A stretch of DNA of 35,677 nucleotides, from assembly GCA_016929635.1 (NCBI GenBank), contig JAFGIL010000029.1, positions 1-35,677 on the forward strand, read 5' to 3'. The stretch comes from Endomicrobiales bacterium (lineage in GTDB: Bacteria; Elusimicrobiota; Endomicrobiia; Endomicrobiales; JAFGIL01). The notes beneath the pieces are model-generated. The model was not told the origin of the DNA. It was given only the letters and a program-made list of their open reading frames with translations, and did not search any database. Shown here one piece after another: positions 7,601 to 15,791 of the stretch (its first letter is position 1; the number at the start of each line of letters is the position of its first letter). The position numbers and the translations under genes are program-made.

Positions 7601-8493
7601 AAACATATTTGGATTGTTTTCCGTGTTTTATAAAACAGTCTCTTGAGTTTGCAAGGCTTGCCGGTGCGAATGAGGAGACCCAGAAAAAGGTTATTGACAA
7701 AGTTGCCAGAACTTTGCCTAAATTCGTTTTAACGTCTTCTCCTCCGGAAACAGGGAGGCTTATTTACAGGATTGTAAAAAAGATAACGGGAAAGAACGAC
7801 CCGTATAAAAAAATAAAGGAGAAAAGCAATAAACTTGCTTTAAGTATTTACGGGGCACTTAAAAGAAAATTAACGCATTCTAATGACAGGATGTTGACTG
7901 CCATAGAGCTTGCGATTGCAGGCAACATCATAGATTACGGTGCAAAAAATACATTAAATATCGAAGAGGAAATAGCCAAAATACTTAAAGAAGAGTATAA
8001 GTCCATAAAAGATGAGAATAAGGCAATTTTTGATTATGCGGGATTTAAAAAAGCTTTAAAAAAGGCAAAAACAATACTTTATTTAGCTGATAATGCAGGA
8101 GAAACCGTTTTTGACAAGCTACTGATTGAAGAAATAATACGAATGGATAAAAATAAAAAAATTATTTATGTGGTAAAGGAGAAGCCTATTATTAACGATG
8201 CTTTGGAAGAGGATGCGGCCGCATGCGGATTAGACAAGATAACGGAAGTAATGAGCAGCGGATTAGATACTCCCGGTACAATTTTAAGGTTTTGTAATAA
8301 ATATTTTTTAAAGGAATACAAACAGGCTGATATGGTTATAAGCAAGGGCCAGGGAAATTTTGAGGCATTATCCGATTCAAAGAGGCCCGTATATTTCTTA
8401 CTGATGGCAAAGTGTCCTGTTATTGCAAAACATATTTGTTCATTAGGTTCGAAGTGCAAAGTCGGAGATATTATTTTGTACTATCAAAAGTAG
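7597..8493 (+). CDS. DUF89/ARMT1-like damage-control phosphatase family protein
   Basis: 298-residue protein of the DUF89 (COG1578) family, whose characterised members are metal-dependent phosphatases acting on damaged or surplus phosphometabolites. The N-terminal CFPCFIKQSLEF cysteine pair, the metal-site motif LADNAGETVFDKLLIE (about residues 166-181) and the SKGQGNFEALSD motif near 249-260 are all in place. It starts with an ATGA overlap to the previous stop. The N-terminal cysteine pair is typical of the prokaryotic subgroup. The actual substrate is unknown. Confidence 0.85.
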   Translation: MKTYLDCFPCFIKQSLEFARLAGANEETQKKVIDKVARTLPKFVLTSSPPETGRLIYRIVKKITGKNDPYKKIKEKSNKLALSIYGALKRKLTHSNDRMLTAIELAIAGNIIDYGAKNTLNIEEEIAKILKEEYKSIKDENKAIFDYAGFKKALKKAKTILYLADNAGETVFDKLLIEEIIRMDKNKKIIYVVKEKPIINDALEEDAAACGLDKITEVMSSGLDTPGTILRFCNKYFLKEYKQADMVISKGQGNFEALSDSKRPVYFLLMAKCPVIAKHICSLGSKCKVGDIILYYQK

Positions 8494-8503
8494 CGGTGTA
8501 ATT

Positions 8504-8980
8504 ATGGAGATATTAGACGTTAAACAGTATCCTTTAAGAATACTAAGGAAGAAATGTAAACCTGTAAGGGGAATTACAAGGGAAGATACAGCGCTTTTTG
8601 ACAGAATGCTGCATACAATGAAATATTACAGAGGCGTAGGTCTTGCTGCGCCTCAGATAGGTATTTCAAAGCAGTTAATTGTGGCGAATATAGGGGAAGG
8701 TGCTGTTAAGTTGGCCAATCCAAGAATAGTCCAAAGAAGCGGGATTGATGAGATGGAAGAAGGATGCCTTAGTGTCCCTGAAAAGAGAGTGAATGTAAAG
8801 CGCACTTATAAAATAGTTGTCGAAGGATTAAATAATAACGGAAAAACGGTAGAAATAAAAGCGGAAGGATTGCTGGCAAGGGTTTTACAGCATGAGATAG
8901 ACCATTTGTCAGGTAAGCTTATCATAGATTATCTGCCGTTTTTTGAAAGGATTAATTATAAAGTAAGAGCGAGGTTTTAA
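8504..8980 (+). CDS. def: Peptide deformylase
   Basis: Removes the N-formyl group from nascent proteins at the ribosome. All three active-site motifs are present: GVGLAAPQIG (residues 44-53), EGCLSVPE with the metal-ligand cysteine near residue 88, and HEIDH (130-134) with two metal-ligand histidines and the catalytic glutamate. Length (158 residues) is standard for the bacterial enzyme. It lies 10 bases after the DUF89 gene and 5 bases before the next gene, in the same direction, although unrelated in function to its neighbours. Confidence 0.97.
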   Translation: MEILDVKQYPLRILRKKCKPVRGITREDTALFDRMLHTMKYYRGVGLAAPQIGISKQLIVANIGEGAVKLANPRIVQRSGIDEMEEGCLSVPEKRVNVKRTYKIVVEGLNNNGKTVEIKAEGLLARVLQHEIDHLSGKLIIDYLPFFERINYKVRARF

Positions 8981-8985
8981 AAGTT

Positions 8986-9315
8986 ATGGCTATTGTAGAA
9001 ATTAGTATTGTGCCCGTAGGGACTAACACAGCTTCAGTAAGCAAATTTGTTGCAAGAGCTTTGGAAATACTTAAAAAAGAGCATAAACTGAAATATCAGC
9101 TTAAACCTATGGGTACCATAATAGAAGGCGATTTAAACCATGTATTAAATGTATGTAAAAAAATGCATGGAAGAGCTTTCAGCAAGAGAGTTAAACGGGT
9201 TGTTACAACCATTAAAATTGACGAGCGAACCGATAAAAAACTTACAATGAAAGGTAAAATAAAATCTGTACGGAAAAGAATAGGTAAAACGGGAAGTAAA
9301 CAATATGGAAAATAA
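8986..9315 (+). CDS. MTH1187/UPF0045 thiamine-binding-type protein
   Basis: 109-residue ferredoxin-like-fold protein of the UPF0045 (DUF77) family, with the typical start IVEISIVPVGT and the pattern YQLKPMGTIIEGD. Structures of this family bind thiamine or related molecules at a tetramer interface. It follows def by 5 bases, and its end overlaps the radical SAM gene by 11 bases, implying coupled translation. A role in thiamine or hydroxymethylpyrimidine sensing is inferred from the family only. A second thiamine-linked family member, the yjbQ-type gene at 20750, occurs in the same window. Confidence 0.85.
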   Translation: MAIVEISIVPVGTNTASVSKFVARALEILKKEHKLKYQLKPMGTIIEGDLNHVLNVCKKMHGRAFSKRVKRVVTTIKIDERTDKKLTMKGKIKSVRKRIGKTGSKQYGK

Positions 9316-10081
9316 AGATTTCAATTATATATATGGTCCGGTTCCTTCATGGCGGCTCGGCAGTTCTTTAGGGATTGACCCGCTCTCAAATGAGGATAAG
9401 ATATGTTCGTTTGATTGTATTTACTGTCAGATAGGTAAAACGGTTGTTTTTACCTTAGAAAGAAAAATATATGTTTGGACAGAAGAAATTATAAAGGAAA
9501 TAAAATCGCTCCCTTCGGTGCCGATAGATTACATAACGTTTTCAGGCCGCGGCGAGCCTACGCTGGCTAAAAATTTGTGGTATATGATTAAAGCCGTAAA
9601 ATCATTGGATATAGCTAAAACAGCGGTTATAACTAATTCGTCTTTACTGCATAAAGAAGAAGTGCGAAAGGATTTATTAGCAGCTGATTTTGTTGTAGCA
9701 AAGCTGGATGCTGACTCGCAGGAAACATTAAGTCAAATAAACAAGCCTGTAAAGGAGATAACGTTTGATTTAATACTGGATGGATTGAAAAAGTTCAGAG
9801 CTGAATATACCGGTAAGTTGGCTTTGCAGATTATGTTCATCAAAGAAAACAAGGATAAGGCAGAGAATATAGCAAAAATAGCCAGGGAAATGAATCCTGA
9901 TGAAGTGCAGATAAATACTCCTTTAAGGCCTTGTAAAGTAAAGCCGTTGCCAAGAGAAGAGGTAGAGGAAATATCAGGATATTTTAAAGGTATGAATGTT
10001 ATTTCTGTTTATGAAGCAAAGAAAAAAGAAGTTAAACCGATTAGCGCAGAAAAGACTTTAATCAGAAGAGGGAAAGTTTAA
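9305..10081 (+). CDS. COG0731-type radical SAM protein
   Basis: Radical SAM Fe-S oxidoreductase. The cluster motif is CSFDCIYC (Cx3CxxC), preceded by the family-specific VPSWRLGSSLGIDPL. The GRGEPTLA motif for SAM binding is near residues 80-87. The archaeal wyosine enzyme TYW1 and many uncharacterised bacterial proteins share COG0731. At 258 residues it lacks any additional domain. It starts inside the end of the UPF0045 gene. Substrate unknown; the surrounding ferredoxins and flavoprotein are possible electron donors. Confidence 0.88.
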   Translation: MENKDFNYIYGPVPSWRLGSSLGIDPLSNEDKICSFDCIYCQIGKTVVFTLERKIYVWTEEIIKEIKSLPSVPIDYITFSGRGEPTLAKNLWYMIKAVKSLDIAKTAVITNSSLLHKEEVRKDLLAADFVVAKLDADSQETLSQINKPVKEITFDLILDGLKKFRAEYTGKLALQIMFIKENKDKAENIAKIAREMNPDEVQINTPLRPCKVKPLPREEVEEISGYFKGMNVISVYEAKKKEVKPISAEKTLIRRGKV

Positions 10082-10097
10082 ATTTATGGAGGAAGGA

Positions 10098-11471
10098 ATG
10101 GGTCAGGCAGGTAAAATAGTAGTAATAGGATGTTCAGGTTGTGGCGCTTTGGCAGCAAGGACTTTAAAGAAGTTGAAACCTTCTTTAAATGTAACAATAA
10201 TTAGGGAGCAGGAAGAAAAAGGGCTTCTAACACGATGCGCAACGCCTTATATTTGTTGCGGGAATGTTATGGTAGAGCCTTCATATAAAGATGATAATAT
10301 TTTTTTAAGCCAAGATATTAAACTGGTTAATGTCAGAGCGGTGGGCATAAACAGGCAGTCAAAGATAGTAACTACTGATGACGGCAATACATACTCATAT
10401 GATAAGCTTATTTTAGCAACAGGAGCAAAGCCGGCGGTCCTGCCAATTAAAGGCATTGATTTGCAGGGAGTTTTTTATCTGCGTACAAGCGGTGATGCAA
10501 TAAACATTTTAAACTGGATAAACTCAAAGCGCGTGAAAAATGTTGTGTTGATAGGCGCCGGAGCAATAGGAATAGAAATTGCTTATCTGGCTTCCCGTAA
10601 TGGAGTAAATGTCACATTGGTTGAGATGCTTAATCAGGTTATGCCAAAGATATTAGATGCGGATATGAGCGAAGATCTGCATACATATATGAAAGAAAAG
10701 TGTATTGATTTGCGTTTGTCTGAAAAAGTAAAATCAATCGAAGGTAAAAAGGAGGTGGAAAAAGTCGTATTTTCTTCGGGTGAAGAAATAAGCGCAGAGA
10801 TGGTGATTATATCAGCAGGGGCCCAGCCTAATATAGAATTAGCTAAAAAAGCAGGGCTTGAGATAGGTGAGTTAGGATTAAAGGTGGATACTAATTTGCA
10901 GACTTCTGATCCTGATGTTTATGCAGGAGGAGATATTATACAGTATAAGAGCCATGTAACCGGCAAGCCGATACTCGGCCAGCTGCGTCCAAATGCAGTA
11001 ATAGCAGGAAGGGTAATAGCCAAAAATATTTTGGGTTATAAGATAGAATATCCCGCACTTCTTAATGGTTTTGCTACAAAATTTTATGATAAATCAATTG
11101 CAGGTACTGGTATTAGTGAATCAGAAGCGAACAGTGAAGGCATAAATGCAATCAGCTCTAAACAAAGCTCGGCAAGCAAGCATTCTATGATGAGAGAAAA
11201 GAAGCCGTATACCGTTAAACTTGTTTTTGATAAAGAAAGCGAAAAGATAATTGGGGGCCAGATTATAAGTGATGCTGAATCGCCTGTTAAACATATTGAT
11301 ATGTTGTCTCTTGCAATAAGGTGCGGCTTAAAAGTATTGGATTTAACTACAATAAGATGCGCGGGACAGCCTGAATTATCGCCGGATCCCGGCATGGAGC
11401 CGATATCACTGGCAGCTGAAAAAGTATTTGAGATGATCCAAAAAGATGCGAAAGTAGCAGAAGGTGCTTAA
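10098..11471 (+). CDS. Second FAD-dependent pyridine nucleotide-disulfide reductase-type protein
   Basis: Two-Rossmann flavoprotein related to the reductase at 4511. The FAD site is altered (IGCSGCGALAA instead of GxGxxG). The NAD(P)H site is VVLIGAGAIGIEIAYLA and the FAD-contact motif is DVYAGGDI. The redox region reads RCATPYICCGN, with Ala where CoA-disulfide reductases have Gly and additional cysteines, so the chemistry may differ. I prefer the ATG at 10098 because GGAGG (10088-10092) lies 5 bases upstream; an in-frame ATG at 10086 overlaps that site. The stop overlaps the ferredoxin start by one base, which suggests that the ferredoxin is its redox partner. Confidence 0.85.
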   Translation: MGQAGKIVVIGCSGCGALAARTLKKLKPSLNVTIIREQEEKGLLTRCATPYICCGNVMVEPSYKDDNIFLSQDIKLVNVRAVGINRQSKIVTTDDGNTYSYDKLILATGAKPAVLPIKGIDLQGVFYLRTSGDAINILNWINSKRVKNVVLIGAGAIGIEIAYLASRNGVNVTLVEMLNQVMPKILDADMSEDLHTYMKEKCIDLRLSEKVKSIEGKKEVEKVVFSSGEEISAEMVIISAGAQPNIELAKKAGLEIGELGLKVDTNLQTSDPDVYAGGDIIQYKSHVTGKPILGQLRPNAVIAGRVIAKNILGYKIEYPALLNGFATKFYDKSIAGTGISESEANSEGINAISSKQSSASKHSMMREKKPYTVKLVFDKESEKIIGGQIISDAESPVKHIDMLSLAIRCGLKVLDLTTIRCAGQPELSPDPGMEPISLAAEKVFEMIQKDAKVAEGA

Positions 11472-11776
11472 TGATTTATATTAATAAAGACAAATGTAAA
11501 GGATGCGGAGCTTGCATAAACATATGTCCGGCAGAAGCAATATATTTATTGAAAGGAATAGCTAAAGTTCATGTTTCAAAGTGTATTGAATGCGGAAGAT
11601 GTATTAATGCCTGTCCTGCGGGGGCAATTGAATTCCATTCATCAAAGAAGGGTATGAGTATCCATAAAGGGCGTATACCATTTTTTGCAGGAAAGAATTA
11701 TTCCTTGTTAGGAATCGGTTCTAACAGAGGTGGGTTTAGGAGAGGTAGAAGAAAAGGCAGGGGGAAAGGTTTCTAG
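11471..11776 (+). CDS. 2[4Fe-4S] ferredoxin with Arg/Gly-rich tail
   Basis: Electron-transfer protein with two complete motifs, CKGCGACINICP (C9, C12, C15, C19) and CIECGRCINACP (C38, C41, C44, C48). Residues about 55-101 form an extension ending in GGFRRGRRKGRGKGF, which is very basic and unusual for a ferredoxin. The tail recalls the RG-rich tracts of the DUF5320-type proteins in this window. One-base overlap with the flavoprotein stop implies coupled production. Confidence 0.93.
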   Translation: MIYINKDKCKGCGACINICPAEAIYLLKGIAKVHVSKCIECGRCINACPAGAIEFHSSKKGMSIHKGRIPFFAGKNYSLLGIGSNRGGFRRGRRKGRGKGF

Positions 11777-12463
11777 ATGAGTATAAAGAGTAACTTTATA
11801 AGAATTAAGAACGAAATTCCTGCTGACGTAAAAATAGTTTTAGCCGGTAAGATGAAAAGCGTTAAAGAAATACAGGAAGTTATTGATGCAGGCGCGGAGA
11901 TTATAGGTGAGAATTATGTGCAGGAAGCAGAGAAGATACATCAAGTATTAGAAGATGAAGCAAAAACAGTAAAATGGCACATGATTGGTTCTCTGCAAAA
12001 AAATAAAATAAATAAGGCATTGGCAATATTTGATTGTATTGAGACAATTGATTCTGCCGACCTTGCAGAAAATATAAATAAAAGAGCAGAGAAATTGAAT
12101 AAAGAAGTTTCTGTTTTAATTGAGATCAATATAGGAACTGAGATGTCAAAATCCGGATTAGAGCCCAGTTATGAAGCGGTGGAATCCTTAGCAGTTAAAA
12201 TATCAAAAATGAGATATTTGAAACTTGAAGGATTAATGACAATGGGGCCGAGAACAGGGGATCCTGAACAGGTGCGGCCTTATTTTAAGAAAACAAAGGG
12301 AATATTTGACAGGATTAAGGAGAGGAATATTCCTAATGTTCAAATGAAATATCTTTCTATGGGGATGTCGAATTCTTATAAGGTTGCAATTGAAGAGGGA
12401 GCTAATATCATAAGGCTCGGAACAGTTATATTTGGTGAAAGAAGCTGCTGTTTGAAAACTTAA
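11777..12463 (+). CDS. YggS-type pyridoxal-phosphate homeostasis protein
   Basis: Single-domain PLP-binding barrel that buffers PLP and affects amino-acid balance. The PLP lysine is K25 in VLAGKMKS, GENYVQEAEKI and WHMIGSLQKNKI follow, and the phosphate-site region YLSMGMSNSYKVAIEEGA plus IRLGTVIFG is intact. It is 228 residues, the usual length. GGGGAAAGG precedes the ATG, which directly follows the ferredoxin stop. The usual VSKTK context of the lysine is replaced by AGKMK, a mild divergence. Confidence 0.93.
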   Translation: MSIKSNFIRIKNEIPADVKIVLAGKMKSVKEIQEVIDAGAEIIGENYVQEAEKIHQVLEDEAKTVKWHMIGSLQKNKINKALAIFDCIETIDSADLAENINKRAEKLNKEVSVLIEINIGTEMSKSGLEPSYEAVESLAVKISKMRYLKLEGLMTMGPRTGDPEQVRPYFKKTKGIFDRIKERNIPNVQMKYLSMGMSNSYKVAIEEGANIIRLGTVIFGERSCCLKT

Positions 12464-12475
12464 AAAGGAGGTAAA

Positions 12476-12829
12476 ATGCCTTGGATTGATACAGAAAGGT
12501 GTAATAGCTGTGGAATATGTATAAAAAAATGTCCGGCAAAAGCAATTTCAATGGAAAACAGGAAAGCAGGAATAAATATGGATGAATGTATTCATTGCGG
12601 TACTTGCCATAGTATATGCCCAGAACAAGCAGTAAGACACGATAGTGAAAAGACACCTTATGATGTGAAAAAGAATGTAGAGATGACAAAAAAATTTATG
12701 GATACCTGTGCAAAATCTCTTGGTGATGAAAAAGAGAAATGGAAGTGTTTGGAAAGGATGAAAAAGTATTTTAACAGAGAAAAAGTTATTGCAGAAAAAA
12801 CCTTGGAAGAAATTGGAAAATTAAAGTGA
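12476..12829 (+). CDS. 4Fe-4S ferredoxin-domain protein with helical tail
   Basis: Residues 1-50 form a 2[4Fe-4S] domain, CNSCGICIKKCP (C9, C12, C15, C19) and CIHCGTCHSICP (C38, C41, C44, C48). The remaining about 65 residues are a charged, helix-rich tail with two further cysteines (DTCAKSLG and WKCLERM). A strong AAAGGAGG site lies 5 bases before the ATG. The stop overlaps the GTG of the Nudix gene. The redox partner is unknown. Confidence 0.92.
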   Translation: MPWIDTERCNSCGICIKKCPAKAISMENRKAGINMDECIHCGTCHSICPEQAVRHDSEKTPYDVKKNVEMTKKFMDTCAKSLGDEKEKWKCLERMKKYFNREKVIAEKTLEEIGKLK

Positions 12830-13326
12830 TTAAACAGGTCTATAAATTTTGTCCTTTATGCAGATACTATTTGAGTAAGGTTAGGATAGATGGACATGTG
12901 AGACTGGTTTGCCAAAAATGTGGATGGGTATATTATAAAAATCCGCTTCCTGTTACATCTTGCGTAGCAGTAAACAAAAAAGGGGAAATGCTGATAGCTA
13001 AAAGGAACCTTGATCCGGGCAAGGGGAGTTGGGCTTTACCTGGAGGTTTTATTGAATTAAACGAAACTCCTGAAGATTCTTGTTTAAGAGAATTGAAAGA
13101 GGAAGTTGGAATAGATGGAAAGATTATGAGGTTGGTAGGAGTTTATGTCCAAAATACCGAAGAATACGGAAGTCTATTAGTTGTAGGTTATATGGTTAAG
13201 GCAATGCATGATAATCTTTCTATAAACAGCGAGGTGCAAGAAGCAAAGTTTGTTAAGAAGAATAGTATGCCTTATATTCCTTTTATGGCTCATAGAAAAT
13301 TAATCAAAGAGGTTTTTGGAAAATAA
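12826..13326 (+). CDS. Nudix hydrolase with N-terminal zinc ribbon
   Basis: Hydrolase of nucleoside-diphosphate-linked compounds. The zinc ribbon CPLCRYYLS...CQKCGWVYY (residues about 9-36) resembles that of NADH pyrophosphatase-like Nudix proteins. The Nudix box is intact, running from GGFIELNE to the catalytic RELKEEVGI (about residues 66-88). It starts at a GTG overlapping the previous TGA by four bases (translational coupling). The substrate (NADH, ADP-ribose or an oxidised nucleotide) cannot be decided. Confidence 0.9.
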   Translation: MIKQVYKFCPLCRYYLSKVRIDGHVRLVCQKCGWVYYKNPLPVTSCVAVNKKGEMLIAKRNLDPGKGSWALPGGFIELNETPEDSCLRELKEEVGIDGKIMRLVGVYVQNTEEYGSLLVVGYMVKAMHDNLSINSEVQEAKFVKKNSMPYIPFMAHRKLIKEVFGK

Positions 13327-13336
13327 AGGGGACTAT

Positions 13337-13597
13337 ATGCCTATTTATGAATACAAGTATGCAGATTGTGGAAAAACAAATGGTTTTATTGAGGGAGTTT
13401 TGTAGACAAAAAGAGAAAAAAAGTGCAAATATTGTGGCAGTAATAAGCTAACTAGTATGTTTTCTGTTAGCAATGTTTTTTCAGGAAGAAATATTATCGG
13501 AGAATATGACGGGCAAAAATGTTGTGGAAAAGAAGATCGTTGCGAAAAGCCCTTGTGTTCGGATGATGGAATATACAAAAATGAAATTTATCTATGA
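13337..13597 (+). pseudogene. FmdB-type zinc-ribbon protein, interrupted by an amber codon
   Basis: From the ATG at 13337 the frame reads MPIYEYKYADCGK..., the standard start of FmdB-family zinc ribbons. An in-frame TAG (13403-13405) follows codon 22, after which the same frame stays open for 63 more codons (KCKYCGSNKL, then a cysteine-containing tail) and ends with TGA at 13595-13597. The first ribbon cysteine is also changed: YKYADCG where YKCxDCG is expected. Two independent lesions argue for decay. The TGA overlaps the ATG of the following gene, so the original gene was coupled to it. A sequencing error for the amber codon is possible. Confidence 0.75.
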
Positions 13598-14649
13598 AAA
13601 TTAATACATTATTTAAAAAATTAAAAATCAATCCCGGCAAATACAGGGATTTGCATATCTTTAGATTTTATTCTTCTTTTGTTGCTGTTTCCAACGGAAA
13701 GATCATAGGTCTGACGGAACCATATATGATATATTGCCCGCTTGCAAATTATTTATATAAAGGTCTCAGGTGTTATAAGAAAAACGGCAGCAGTTTAAGG
13801 GGATCTTCGTTAAAGCTTTCCATAAGATCTTCCGTAGAACAAAAAATAGATAAATTTGGATTTTTTACCAATAAAAGGGAAATAATCAAACGGGAGATAT
13901 CTGTGCCTTTCGGGGCATCGGAGATATTGATGTATTGTTTAAAGAAGAAAATCATCGATGCGGCAGTGGTAGTGTGTGATGGCGCAGGGACCGTAATAGT
14001 CAATAAACCCGAGATAGTGCAGGGAATAGGTGCCAGGATGAATGGATTGTTTTATACTACGCCTATACCTGCAATCATGACTAAACTGCTTAAAAATCGT
14101 TGTAATCTTGTTTCACCAGATGCCGAAATAGACCAGATAAAAGGCGTAGAAACGGCTGCATCCCTTGGATATAAAAAGATAGCTGTAACAGTTAATGGAT
14201 GCATGGAAAACGATTTGATGAAATTAAAAAATATTGTGAAAGCCTTTGGTGTAAAAGTTACTACATTGATAGTCTGTACTACAGGCATGCGGGATAAATC
14301 GGTAAAAAATCTGTTTAAATACTCTGATCTTGTATGGAGTTGCGCTTCAGATAAAGTTAGAAAGATTATCGGAAAAAAGTCGATACTGCAATTATCCAAA
14401 GCTATCCCTGTTTTTGTTTTGACAAAAAAAGGTTTAGATTTAGTTAAAGGGTATTTATTAAACGGAAATATTTCTATTAAAATGCGTTTGAAAAAACAAT
14501 ATTTGATATCCAGTAAGAAGAATAACCCTGCAGATAAGAAAATCAGAATTGGGAATATTAAAGGTTATTTAAGGGAAGTGCGGTTGCCGATCAGAAGCGA
14601 TAAAGAACCGAAATTATTAAAACAGGGGATTGGTGTATGGAAAAATTGA
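13594..14649 (+). CDS. DUF2099 (methanogenesis marker 8) family protein
   Basis: 351-residue protein recognised by AVSNGKIIGLTEPYMIYCPL near the N-terminus and by the core VVVCDGAGTVIVNKPEIVQG, GARMNGLFYTTPI, IDQIKGVETAASLGYKKIAV and ASDKVRKIIG. The family was named from methanogens (marker 8), but bacterial members occur; function unknown. It begins by ATGA overlap with the broken zinc-ribbon gene and its end overlaps the CoA-binding gene by 13 bases. The C-terminal 60 residues are basic and poorly conserved-looking. Confidence 0.82.
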   Translation: MKINTLFKKLKINPGKYRDLHIFRFYSSFVAVSNGKIIGLTEPYMIYCPLANYLYKGLRCYKKNGSSLRGSSLKLSIRSSVEQKIDKFGFFTNKREIIKREISVPFGASEILMYCLKKKIIDAAVVVCDGAGTVIVNKPEIVQGIGARMNGLFYTTPIPAIMTKLLKNRCNLVSPDAEIDQIKGVETAASLGYKKIAVTVNGCMENDLMKLKNIVKAFGVKVTTLIVCTTGMRDKSVKNLFKYSDLVWSCASDKVRKIIGKKSILQLSKAIPVFVLTKKGLDLVKGYLLNGNISIKMRLKKQYLISSKKNNPADKKIRIGNIKGYLREVRLPIRSDKEPKLLKQGIGVWKN

Positions 14650-15017
14650 TTAGTGAGTTTATGGCACAGGAAACATTTGCGGTTGCGGGCTCATTCAGGA
14701 CCAAAGAAAAGTTTGCATACCAGATTTTTGAAAGTTTGTTGAAAAAAGGAAAAAGAGTTTATCCTATAAACCCACAGACAAAAGCTTTAGAAGGTGTTAA
14801 ATGCTATCGTTCTATAACGGAGTTGCCTGAAAAAGTAGACGTTGTAAATCTTGTAACACCTCCCAAAGCAACAGAAGATATCGTAAGACAATGCTTGGAA
14901 AAAGGTATCACAAGGGTCTGGATGCAGCCCGGAGCTGAAAGTGCGTATTCGATTGATTTTTGTAAAAGGAATAACATTAAAGTGATATTCAGTGCCTGTA
15001 TGATATTAGGCAGATGA
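14637..15017 (+). CDS. CoA-binding domain protein (CoA_binding_2/YccU type)
   Basis: 126-residue single Rossmann-type CoA-binding domain. Family landmarks are TFAVAGSFRTKEKFAYQIFE, KRVYPINPQTKALEGVKCY, VDVVNLVTPPKATEDIVRQC and WMQPGAES. The usual nucleotide-binding VGxS is here AGSF. The start lies inside the DUF2099 gene end, so the two are translated together. Biochemical role unknown beyond probable CoA or nucleotide binding. Confidence 0.88.
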   Translation: MEKLISEFMAQETFAVAGSFRTKEKFAYQIFESLLKKGKRVYPINPQTKALEGVKCYRSITELPEKVDVVNLVTPPKATEDIVRQCLEKGITRVWMQPGAESAYSIDFCKRNNIKVIFSACMILGR

Positions 15018-15050
15018 AGTTGTATAACTTGAGTATAGAGGAGGCAGCAT

Positions 15051-15764
15051 ATGGAAATAAAAATTATTTTTGATAAAAATTCGCTGAATGGCGGTTATTC
15101 AACGGGATGGGGCATATCTTATTTGGTAAATAATAATATTTTGTTTGATACAGGAGAAGACTGGCAATATCTGTCTAATAACTTTAGAATAATGGGAGTT
15201 GATATTTCTAATATTGAGAAAGTCGTTATATCCCATAATCATTGGGACCATGCTAACGGTCTATGGGAGCTTCTTAACTCGAGGCAGGGCCTTGAGGTTT
15301 TCGTATGCAGCGGGTTTGGGCGGGAGTTTAGGGATAAAGTTAACAAGTTGAATGGAAAATTAGAGGAAGTAAATAAAATCAGGAAGCTGGATGAAAACAT
15401 ATTTGTTACCGGAGAGATAACAGGGGAGTATAAATCAAAATATATGCCGGAGCAGGCTATGGTGCTGCAGACAGATAACGGTATATCCGTATTGACCGGA
15501 TGCGCCCATCCGGGAATCGTAGACATGTTATATCTTGTCAAAAGACATTTTCCCAATAAGAGAATGTATTTCGTAGGAGGCGGTTTCCATTTGATGGATA
15601 AACATAGGGAAGAAATAGAAAATGTTGTAAATGGATTTAAAGAACTGGGAGTGCAGAAGGTGGGGCCCAGCCATTGCACTGGTGATTATGCGGAAAGTAT
15701 GTTTAAAAAACATTACGGCAATAATTTTATAAATTTAAAGGTTGGCAGAGTAATAGAAGTATAG
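15051..15764 (+). CDS. Metallo-beta-lactamase-fold protein, COG1237 type
   Basis: Metal-dependent hydrolase fold. The metal motif is SHNHWDHANG (H62, H64, D66, H67); further ligands lie in LTGCAHPG, GGFHLMD and GPSHCTGD. The TGCAHPGIVD and GPSHCTG motifs are those of COG1237, which includes archaeal proteins annotated in methanopterin synthesis. GAGGAGG lies 6 bases before the ATG. In a bacterium this annotation should not be taken as proof of methanopterin. A flavodiiron-type redox role is excluded because no flavodoxin domain is attached. Confidence 0.87.
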   Translation: MEIKIIFDKNSLNGGYSTGWGISYLVNNNILFDTGEDWQYLSNNFRIMGVDISNIEKVVISHNHWDHANGLWELLNSRQGLEVFVCSGFGREFRDKVNKLNGKLEEVNKIRKLDENIFVTGEITGEYKSKYMPEQAMVLQTDNGISVLTGCAHPGIVDMLYLVKRHFPNKRMYFVGGGFHLMDKHREEIENVVNGFKELGVQKVGPSHCTGDYAESMFKKHYGNNFINLKVGRVIEV

Positions 15765-15791
15765 ACTTAAGAATAAAATGAGGGCAGAATA

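Noticed and set aside
13403-13405. Amber codon as pyrrolysine or programmed read-through
   Set aside because: TAG ends several normal genes here (1919, 8491, 11774, 15762), no read-through structure is visible, and a ribbon cysteine is also lost.
13594-15764. Archaeal or methanogenic origin of the segment
   Set aside because: DUF2099 and COG1237 also occur in bacteria; promoters, def, rsmD, TonB receptor and arg genes are bacterial, and codon use does not change visibly.
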